A stretch of DNA of 22,604 nucleotides, from assembly GCA_030180075.1 (NCBI GenBank), contig JASNJN010000260.1, positions 1 through 22,604 of the forward strand, written 5' to 3'. Made by a program: the position numbers and the translations under genes. The stretch is from Mikrocytos mackini. Its lineage: Eukaryota; Endomyxa; Ascetosporea; Mikrocytida; Mikrocytiidae. Shown here piece after piece: positions 9,857 through 17,703 of the stretch. The stretch's first letter is position 1, and each line of letters starts with the position of its first letter. A model generated the notes under the pieces. It saw only the letters and a program-made list of their open reading frames with translations, did not search any database and was not told the DNA's origin.

Positions 9857-10099
9857 ACTACTATGGCGAAATGGGTTGATTTTTGTATTTTATTGACAAA
9901 CGAACTTACATGAGTTAAAATATGGTCCAAAATTTGGAATACAGTCATTAATCAAAAATTGATTCCGGAAAATTACGATTTTGATCTTCTCCTTTATAAT
10001 TGTCGAAAGGGTTTTGTTGAGAATTTTTGATGATTTTGCATGTTTTCCGACCGCTCATCTCTACTTTTAATTCCAATATTTTTTGATATAAATTAAGTA

Positions 10100-10308
10100 T
10101 GTTGTTTCCCAGCTAATTTTAAAGCTAACTTCGGGCTCGATTTTTATTTTATAATCTTGTTTAAAAATTACCTTTATAATTTGGAGTTTTTTATAAATAT
10201 TGAAAATTTGGGTGTAAATTTTAAAAATTGTTTGATTAAAAAATTTTAACAAGGCCTCAAATAAAAAACTGAGCCTAAGTTGCCGTTAAAATTCTCTGGG
10301 AAACAACA
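10100..10308. mobile_element. 209-bp MITE, TA-flanked
   Basis: The ends TGTTGTTTCCCAG are exact inverted copies, and the pairing continues inward with scattered mismatches for about 50 bp per side, leaving a small unpaired middle. TA lies directly outside both tips (10098-10099 and 10309-10310), as left by Tc1/mariner-class insertion. The open frame on the minus strand here is only a by-product of the AT-rich arms. Confidence 0.65.
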
Positions 10309-10465
10309 TATGTATCGCACGATTTTTAACACCAAGTTTTTGAAAAAAATTGGAGTTAGAAAATCTGAATCTATAAAATTATATTGTTTATGTTATGAAG
10401 GAGGATATTTTGAGTTTCAAATAAAATTCTGTATTACTTTTGATAAAAATAAAGTTTGATTTTTG

Positions 10466-11122
10466 TATTGCATAAATTACATACTTTAGAGGAAATCACT
10501 TTTTCCAAAAGAGAAGGTCTAAATTAGCTCAAAATGACATATGTTGATTTTTAGCTGTCCTTAATGTTGACCTTCTACAGTCAACTCCGCTTATAACAAA
10601 AAACTTCGTTATATCCGATCAAAAAATTCAGTTATGCTAAATTAAGCAATTTGCAAGGAAAAGTATTTATACCAACCAAGAATATATATGTTTAGTATAT
10701 GTTTCCATAATTTTGATATTTTGGGAATATCTCAGAGGCCGTAAAATTCAATTTCAATATTCATTAAAATTCAACTACCCCGTTATAAGCGATTATTTGT
10801 TATATCCGAACAAAATTATAGAGGAAAATGGACCATTTTTGACGACTTCGTTATAACCGAACTTCGTTATATCCGGAGTTGACTGTATCAACTTTTTGAA
10901 AATTTTCAAAAATAATCTTCATTTTAATTTTCGCCTTATTTTCAGCTCTAAATAACCGTAGCTTCTAATAAATTTATAGAACCCGACCAAAATAAATTGA
11001 AAACCTAGACCAGCGTGTTGTTTATAAGCCCAAACTCTATATGCCAAGTAAATATAAATGACTGCTTATTATACACATAAAAAGTGATTTCATCTAAAAT
11101 ATGCCACGTAAATTGCAGTAAG
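10466..11122. mobile_element. Inverted-repeat element, family X, carrying a nested MITE
   Basis: The arms pair around GAAATCACTTTTT (10494) and AAAAAGTGATTTC (11079-11092), with imperfect pairing outward for about 30 bp. A relative at 14430-14772 shares the same order of blocks: the arms, an AAAATGACWTAT block, and a CGTTGTTTATRAG block near the right arm. The copy here is interrupted at TA by the 308-bp element at 10578-10885. Subtracting that gives about 347 bp, close to the relative's length. Exact tips are uncertain by some tens of bases. Confidence 0.6.
10578..10885. mobile_element. 308-bp pogo-like MITE (copy 1)
   Basis: The tips are CAGTCAACTCCG and its complement, flanked by TA at 10576-10577 and 10886-10887. 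Subterminal blocks such as CTTCGTTATATCCG recur on both sides. A second copy at 21401-21708, in opposite orientation, has the same length and roughly 95 percent identity by eye. The CAGT tip and TA duplication fit pogo/Tigger-class non-autonomous elements. It is nested inside the family X element. Confidence 0.85.
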
Positions 11123-11167
11123 CATGGTTGGTTTGAGTCGGCGGATAGAACGCTTTGACCGGGGCAT

Positions 11168-11455
11168 GGTTTTAAACAGGTTTAAAACGTTTGGAGAATT
11201 ACAAACTTGATTTTTAATTTTTTTATAATTTTCGTATTGTTATATTCAATCAAACAATAAAGCGTAATATCAGGAAAATGAAACAAGATGTTTATTGAAT
11301 AATAAAAAATCTTTAAATATAAGTCACCGAATGTAAAATCGAAATTTAACTAAACTCGATAAATTTGCACCAAAAAATTTCTCAAAATTCTCCCTACCAA
11401 ATATGGGTTTTTATCGGATAAACCTCCAAACCGTTTTTACTAAGACGGGTTTTAC
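11168..11455. repeat. Possible foldback element
   Basis: AAAACGTTTGGAG near 11184 is opposed by CTCCAAACCGTTTT near 11424-11437, with weaker pairing outward to GTTTTA and TAAAAC-like tips. The right tip touches the TA target of the next MITE. No target duplication of its own is evident, so this is a tentative call. Confidence 0.35.
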
Positions 11456-11458
11456 ATA

Positions 11459-11820
11459 GAGATTGGACATACGAATATTCGTTTTGAAAAACTTCTAATA
11501 TTCGTCAAAAATCGAATTCCTGGTATTCGTTTTCCGAATATTTTTTAAAAATAATTTAAAATTTTACGAAAATATTCAAAAATATTCGAATATTCGTCGA
11601 TTTTTTGTTTTGAAAAAATTAAATTTTGGAATTGAAAAAAAAACAAATTATGCAACATTTAGATTTTAAAACCAGAATGACGAAACCGATATTTAAAATA
11701 AATTTATTTTGAAATTTTCAGCATATTAAGACATTTGAAAATTCCAAAGATTCTTCGAATATTCGTCTCCTCTGAAAATATTGCTTCGAATATTCGTACA
11801 TTTTGCAAGTGTCCAATCTC
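11459..11820. mobile_element. 362-bp MITE, TA-flanked, rich in CGAATATTCG
   Basis: The tips GAGATTGGACA and its exact complement are flanked by TA at 11457-11458 and 11821-11822. Inside, the palindrome CGAATATTCG and close variants occur repeatedly on both sides. The TAGAG start resembles the element at 1323-1693, hinting that both were moved by related transposases. There is no ORF. Confidence 0.75.
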
Positions 11821-11964
11821 TAGTTCTTAAATGTATTTAAATGGAAGAACGATCTTGTTGTCAATACAGTTGCCTTTATGATGAAACAAAAAACGTGAAA
11901 GACTATTCACCTTTCTGTTACAGTTTGCATTTATTTTTGCTGTATAGTGTTGGAAGCAAATAAG

Positions 11965-12171
11965 TGAGTACAAACAAAGAATTCAGTCGTGATGCCAAAT
12001 AAGAAAGAGTTAGGCTGGAAGAATGGGTGNNATAACTACAGAATCGGTCAATTCAATTATAAACACCCATTCTTCAATGAGTACAAACAAAGAATTCAGT
12101 CGTGATGCCAAATAAGAAAGAGTTAGGCTGGAAGAATGGGTGTTTATAATTGAATTGACCGATTCTGTAGT
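11965..12171. repeat. Direct plus inverted duplication at an NN gap
   Basis: About 64 bp (from GAGTACAAACAAAGAATTC to AAGAATGGGTG) occurs at 11965-12029 and again at 12079-12142. Between the copies, after NN at 12030-12031, lies a 39-bp segment (about 12036-12074) that is the reverse complement of 12133-12171. One of the two copies may be an assembly fold-back rather than genomic sequence. Confidence 0.7.
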
Positions 12172-12290
12172 CTATTCCTTTTCGGCAAGCAATGAATGAT
12201 CAATTTCTTGATTCCATTCTTAGCCACTGTTACAACGATGTGTGCAATATTGTATATTTTTCTTGAGTATTGAAATTTCTCCATTAGCAC

Positions 12291-12755
12291 CAGTGATGTT
12301 CGCAAGAGCATAATAGCTTTTTAAAATAGCTCTTTTCAAAAGGCATAATATGCTTTTATCGCGATAATCACGAAAAGCCACAGCGTTATCGCGATAAACC
12401 GGATTATACCCAAATTTATGCTTTATGCCGCGATAATATGCCGTCAAAAATCCAAAAAAGCTACAAAATCCCGATTTTGCCCATTTTGGGCCGGTGGCAT
12501 CGAGGGCATAATTTTGGACAAGGGTTTATGCCCAAGATTATGCTCTGCTTTTTTATTTTATTAAACATGAAAAACAATTTTGGAAAATGGGCACAAGGTT
12601 TCTATGAGAAATTTTTGTTTTTTTTTGCTCAAAATTTGTCATTTTTTACTTTTTAAAATATGTCTATTATGTCCCGTTTTTATAGCCTATTTTGGCCAAA
12701 ATAGCTTTTTTGAAAATGACCAAATTATGCTTTTATGCCTTTGCTAACATCACTG
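12291..12755. mobile_element. 465-bp hAT-type MITE
   Basis: The ends read CAGTGATGTTCGCAAGAGCA on the left and CAGTGATGTTAGCAAAGGCA inward from the right, 17 of 20 matching and of classic hAT form (CAGNGATG...). The flanks are ATTAGCAC (12283-12290) and ATTAACAC (12756-12763), an 8-bp target duplication with one change. GCATAATATGC- and CGCGATAA-like strings recur inside. The two short open frames crossing it (12220-12447 minus, 12438-12656 plus) show no protein signature. Confidence 0.75.
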
Positions 12756-12821
12756 ATTAACACCCCATTGTGTTAATAAACTATACAAGTTAGAGTTTTA
12801 GCATCCTTGAGCCATTCTTAG

Positions 12822-13611
12822 AGTTGAATTGAAAATCCCACAAATTTCCAGTTTTGATTGCCCGGGAAATAGCCATGCTCAGAAAAAAATTTTTTTTTTA
12901 AACAACAGATTATTTCTCAGGCAAAAAATTTGTGGGAAAACGCTTCCAAAAAAATTTAGAACATGAAAAAATTTTTAGACCAAAAACGTGTTTTTATCAC
13001 TTTTAAAACATTTTTGAAAAAAAAAATTTTGAATTTTTAAGGGGGGCATCGAAGAAATTTTCAAAAAAGTTGAAGTTCAAAAACACAAAAATTTTTGAGA
13101 ATTTTTTCAAAATTTTTAGCGCTTATATTTTCAAAAGATCTGCACTAACAAACTTAAAAAAATTTTTGAAAATATTATGATCGATTTAATATTAGAAATT
13201 AAATAATGGTGTATTATACAACTATTCTTGAGGTATCAATACAGCGAATTTTTTTAGATTTTTTTCAAAAATACTTCTTCTTTGAGATCGTGGTTTTACA
13301 ACGTTCTACAAAAATTTTTGTAAAAATTTTCGGGCAACTTTTTGACCAAAATATAAAATTTCAAAAATGATAAAAACGTGTTTTTGGGCAATAAAAAATT
13401 TTTGTTGGGTTCAAAAATTTTTTTGAGAATGGAAAATAATACTAATTTTTTAGATAAAAAGTGTTAGATAATATTTTCCCATAAAATTATTGCCTGAAAA
13501 ACAAATTTGCTGTTTTCAAAAATTTTTTTTTCTGAGCATGGTTATTTTCTGGGACAATCAAAACGCCAAAGTTGTGCTATTTTTCAATTTTGTGGCATTT
13601 TTCAATTGAGC
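12822..13611. mobile_element. About 790-bp foldback element with a 10-bp flanking duplication
   Basis: The two halves pair over most of their length: CCATGCTCAGAAAAAAA near 12872 and its complement near 13532-13548, plus matched blocks around AAAAACGTGTTTTTATCA in the middle. CCATTCTTAG sits outside both ends (12812-12821 and 13612-13621). The size of that duplication is close to the 8-10 bp made by MULEs. The sequence is extremely rich in A and T runs and has no ORF. Confidence 0.6.
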
Positions 13612-13621
13612 CCATTCTTAG

Positions 13622-14429
13622 TTGTCGTCTAAAGACGCGGAACTGTTTGCTACTACGTAGAACGAAATACATATCACTTCACTATGTGTCTGGTAAATTA
13701 CGAGCTTGGGTGGCCAAGAAATGACGGTACTTACCACAAGCGGATGCATAAAATATAAATTATCCTAAACGGAGTTGGGAACATGTTTCTATGATTATGG
13801 CGTGTTAATTGATTTTGAATATTTTATTTGCTTTTAAAATGTGTTCATTGGGATTCTGTGTATGTTATAACGTGACTGTCTCTTTTAAATAAAATTTAAA
13901 ATACAATATGATTTCTTTCAACAATACACTGATTTGTGAATAATATTACAAATACTGTGCATCACTGGTAACTCTTATAACCCAAAACAACGTTGCAGCT
14001 TTTATACAGTCGCCCACCCAAACAGCACGATTAAACCAATTATAGTATCCCACACTATCACAACCGTAGTAGAACACCAGAACCAAGGAGCATGACAGTC
14101 TTTATTCCAGGTTCGGCATTCAAAAGAAGTATTAACTCCAATAAATACATGCATTACAAAGCAATAAAATATGCATGTAATTAGATTTTTCTTTACATAC
14201 CCTACAACAGGATCTACTTCTTTGTAAAATATATACAGAGATCATTCATTAAATACTTGTATTCACTTTAGCAAATTTACAGAGTGTGAAATAAAGATCA
14301 AGATTAACAAAAACAAACATCAATTAAAAGAGCGGCTTGTTCATAGGAAAGTATTGGATCAGAATTTATATTGAAGAAGTCGAAATATATGGTAAATCTC
14401 TTCAAGAACTTTAAAACAAAGACGTGAGA
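13622..14429. other. Non-coding stretch without a clear feature
   Basis: About 800 bp with no ORF of useful length. Base composition is a little less A/T-extreme between 13620 and 13780 and between 13980 and 14130, which could mark a decayed gene or element. I recognise no peptide in any frame. Confidence 0.4.
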
Positions 14430-14772
14430 AATTACATTTTCCATATTTCATAGGAAATAACTTTTTCTCAGAATAGGTTAATATGGGGCGAAAATGACTT
14501 ATATCGGTTTTCAGCCGCTTTTAACGCTGCCAATTTGTTTATTTTTTGAATATTTTGAACAATAAACATCAATTGGCATTTTCAGTCTGTTTCTATAGCC
14601 GAAGGCCTAATTTGTCGGAAGATTTAAGCGCCGAAACCAAATTAAATTGAAAACTGAACCCAGGGCGTTGTTTATGAGATCGAAATCTACAAATTAAGGT
14701 CATATAAATGCTTATTTGTTATATATTTAAAAAAGTTATTTCCTACAAAATACGCTGTGTAGAAATTACTAA
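14430..14772. mobile_element. Inverted-repeat element, family X, uninterrupted copy
   Basis: The arms AGGAAATAACTTTTT (14452) and AAAAAGTTATTTCCT (about 14731-14745) pair, with imperfect extension outward. Internal blocks align with the copy at 10466-11122, but this copy lacks the pogo-like insertion and so shows the family's unoccupied structure. It is diverged from the other copy and non-coding. Confidence 0.6.
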
Positions 14773-15186
14773 CAACAATATAAACTCCAACATATTGGAA
14801 AACAGAAGATATCTATTATAAATGAACTCGACATCAAACAAAAAATTATCATAAAACACAAGAATATCACTATCAATTCTTTACCATTTGTTTCTAGATA
14901 TTTGCTGAAATGGGAAATGGGTTAAGAAGTTCAAACAAAAACGAATCATGCATAATAAAAATGGAAGAAATTAATAGGGATCATTAGTAAAAATATAATA
15001 GTAAAATATAGCAATTAATAATTGTTTTATTAAATATTAATTGAAAATAAAACAAAAAAAAAGTAATAATACTAACAATTGCAAAATTCAAAACAAATAG
15101 CTAAATAATGTTATATATTTAGTTATCGTTAATAAAGAGTACGCCTTTAGAAATGTCATTCCACATGGGAAACAGTCGGGTATGTT
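14773..15186. other. AT-rich spacer
   Basis: About 410 bp of A/T-rich sequence between the family X element and LINE copy 2. No ORF, RNA fold or repeat pairing was recognised. Confidence 0.45.
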
Positions 15187-15900
15187 TTGGAAGCATGTAC
15201 AAAAATTCCCTTCACTCTCCTGAAGTCTCGTCATGATGGAGTCGTTTTGTAAATAGCAAACGAAGTCATCAGAAGAAGAGGCTTAGGTGACAAACTCAAG
15301 CTATCAGATATGGGTAGGAGAATCGAGAAAAACTCGGACTCCTTCCAACTGGTGCTAGACCAAAGGCTATGGGTTGAAGGTATGGAGGGNAAGCCACATT
15401 CNCTCCTTCCGGATATCATAGCAATAGTCCATGCATCCAGGCGGGTAGAATTGCTAGAAGTAGCAGTCCCCGCCGAGGATTTGATCAAATCTCGGGAAGA
15501 AGAGAAGTCCGAGAAATACCTGGACCTTATCCCTGTCCTTCGAAACCAGTACCCTGGTTTCGATGTGAAGGTGAGAGCCTTCATAATAGGACAACTCGGA
15601 GAAATTTCCAAACGCTCTACACAAAGTCTTATTCACTTTTTAAAGAGGTCCTGCAAACAGCAGGTCACCTCCTGGGCAAACAAACCCAAGCGCATCCGCA
15701 CAATCAACCACCTCGTTGGGAGAATCCAAAACGTAGGGTTGAAAGGATCCTTGGCGATCTACAGCTGGCTGAGGGGGCCAAATGAGATCGTATCCGAAAA
15801 AAGCTTCGTATGAAGAAGATGAGAAATACTATTTTATTTATTTATTAATTTCTTTATCTTCTTTAAAAAACTAAAAATTATTTTAAATATTCTATAGGAA
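15187..15900 (+). mobile_element. Broken 3' end of an R2-type LINE (copy 2)
   Basis: The open part at 15310-15813 encodes the restriction-like endonuclease and C-terminal region of an R2/NeSL-type LINE: KPH..LPDIIAI, an acidic residue 15 positions on (LLEV), then EKY, and IGQLGEISKRS further down. In living elements this domain nicks the target before reverse transcription. Upstream in the same frame a CAA codon found in copy 1 (GVVLQIAN) is TAA here, so the ORF is broken. Two N bases (15390, 15402) blur two codons. The coding part ends at 15813, and an A/T-rich 3' tail shared with copy 1 continues to about 15900. No RT domain is present. Confidence 0.8.
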
Positions 15901-16062
15901 ATCATTTTTCAAAATATTTAAATATAATTAATTATTAAATTTTATACAAAATGGCCAATGATTCCATTTTTATTCTGTAAGTTAGGTTTTAAAATAAGTA
16001 AAATGTTTAATAAATATTAAGAATATCTACCTATTTATTTTAAATTTAATATTTTTATTTAA
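15901..16062. promoter_or_regulatory. Leader of the 421-aa gene
   Basis: 160 bp of very A/T-rich sequence between the LINE tail and the ATG at 16063. The gene's promoter must lie here or inside the LINE remnant. No specific motif can be named. Confidence 0.3.
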
Positions 16063-17328
16063 ATGATAAAATTACTCATTTTTCTTCTCATTCATACAGT
16101 TACATTTGGACATTGCATGTCTAAAACCAAAAGCTTTTATAATTTGGGGCAAATACAAGACTCTATTCAAAAAAGTGAAAAGTGTTTGCACTTTAAATTT
16201 AAGCATAAAGTAAGAGACTATGGAATAGAATTTCATTTAATTATTGAAATGAAGCGTTTAGTGAATTTAATCGGCGCGATATCCCACAATTCTGTATTAG
16301 AAGAGCTAGACTTCAAAAGCACACATATATTCTACTTTGAGGAACATCAATTTAATCGACTTTCCTACCTTTATTTGCTTAATCAGAAAAAGAATGAGAA
16401 TTTAAAAGAAAACGCTCTATCAATAGTTAAGGAGTCAGTATTTTCTGTATTAAAAGGTGTGTTTACTGAGTTAATACAGTGCTCTCTTTCTATTTATGGC
16501 CCTATAATGTGTAAGCTTTTAGAAATTAATCAAACGAGTGAAATGAAGAATATAATGGGAAGAACTATGGAGAATTACAGCATTAGTCCCAAAATATACA
16601 GCGTCAGACTTGTTGGAGTGTGTAAAGATCCTTTGGGCTTTTTCAGAGTCGAAGAGTATGCCGATGGGCCTACGTTGTTTAGTCCAAAAAATAAGCAGAT
16701 TTTAACTTTTGAAAATGAGTTTACAAATAAAATGGAAGACGAGGATATAACAACGTTTTCTGTACAATTATATGATTTCATTGGCCATGAATTGTCATAT
16801 ACTGACGTAATTTCTCGATTGAAGATACTTGACTCATTTATTCCAAAAAGATGTTTTCTGAAGGTTATTAAGAAGCCTATCAAAGAAATAGCAACGATTA
16901 TATCATCATACGTTTTATTTCTCGAACAAGACATTCTAAAACCTCCTATCAATCCTTCAATAACCCCAAAAGAAGAATTAATCAAAGACATTTTAAAACT
17001 TTTACTTTCATTGCGCAGAAACTTCTCTTCTTTTCTTCTTGATAAACCAAACTCTAAAATAGAAGTAATAATAGACGTAAAGTTGTGGTATAGAATCCAC
17101 GCACACCCTGATGATGAAAATATGCTGATATACTACGAATTTAATTTAAACGAATATACTGAAATTGATAAATACAATCGAAAGTTTATGTTAAAACAAA
17201 CAAATATGAAAGACGAAATTCCGCGCGGTGTGAAAGAAATGGCTCAATACTATACAGATAAAACATTGGAAATAGTTAATTTATTGAAGACAATTTTGGA
17301 ATATAATTTGCGAGAAAGAACTAATTAA
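16063..17328 (+). CDS. Predicted secreted protein, 421 aa, unknown family
   Basis: The ATG opens a clear signal peptide (MIKLLIFLLIHTVTFG, likely cleaved near residues 16-18) and there is no later membrane segment, so the product is probably exported. The mature part is mostly predicted helix and strand with few cysteines (C41, C140, C150, C187, C264). I do not recognise the family. One stretch, GVCKDPLGFFRVEEYADG (185-202), resembles the strand-hinge-strand of kinase-like folds. NFSSFLLD followed by KIEVIIDVKLW (320-342) could be the matching C-lobe strands. No HxD catalytic loop is seen, so any kinase relation would be to an inactive or highly divergent form. AATAAA occurs at 17455. It is convergent with the 563-aa gene. 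Confidence 0.8.
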   Translation: MIKLLIFLLIHTVTFGHCMSKTKSFYNLGQIQDSIQKSEKCLHFKFKHKVRDYGIEFHLIIEMKRLVNLIGAISHNSVLEELDFKSTHIFYFEEHQFNRLSYLYLLNQKKNENLKENALSIVKESVFSVLKGVFTELIQCSLSIYGPIMCKLLEINQTSEMKNIMGRTMENYSISPKIYSVRLVGVCKDPLGFFRVEEYADGPTLFSPKNKQILTFENEFTNKMEDEDITTFSVQLYDFIGHELSYTDVISRLKILDSFIPKRCFLKVIKKPIKEIATIISSYVLFLEQDILKPPINPSITPKEELIKDILKLLLSLRRNFSSFLLDKPNSKIEVIIDVKLWYRIHAHPDDENMLIYYEFNLNEYTEIDKYNRKFMLKQTNMKDEIPRGVKEMAQYYTDKTLEIVNLLKTILEYNLRERTN

Positions 17329-17703
17329 TGCATACACAAAAGTGCTTATTTATATCCCTCTTAAAATTAATTGCTTTGACAATGCACTTGATATTTAAAT
17401 ATATGTGCTTGCTTTCATTATATATTACATCTCAATAACATAACATACACAACAAATAAAGAAATACATAGATATCTAAAGATATATTAAAATTGAGCTT
17501 TGGTTGTTAATTGATTTACAAACATTTTGTAGATTTTATTTATTTATCTTCACTAGCGAAATAATATAACTAATTATAAACCTAATTTATTTATTGTAGC
17601 GTCTTTTATAATAATATTTCGTTTCACTTTAAATTATAAAACGTACTGTTTTAAATTTACTTCATATTGGTTTTTGATTAATGTGTACAATTTGTATTTA
17701 TAG
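17329..17703. other. Convergent intergenic region
   Basis: 375 bp between the stop codons of two converging genes, with AATAAA at 17455-17460 on the plus strand and several T runs. It presumably contains both 3' ends. No other feature seen. Confidence 0.4.

Noticed and set aside
10067-10252. 61-codon minus-strand ORF
   Set aside because: It lies on the left flank and arms of a 209-bp MITE, and its composition simply reflects A/T-rich arms.
9366-10412. ATGAAGGAGGATAT occurring near 9366 and 10397, resembling a bacterial ribosome site
   Set aside because: No ORF follows either copy and the context is eukaryotic; it is more likely a repeat fragment.
12220-12656. Two short ORFs on opposite strands
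   Set aside because: Both lie across a hAT-type MITE with inverted ends and do not resemble transposase or any known peptide.
16575-16991. 138-codon minus-strand ORF
   Set aside because: It is antisense to the 421-aa gene, which has a signal peptide and a better start.
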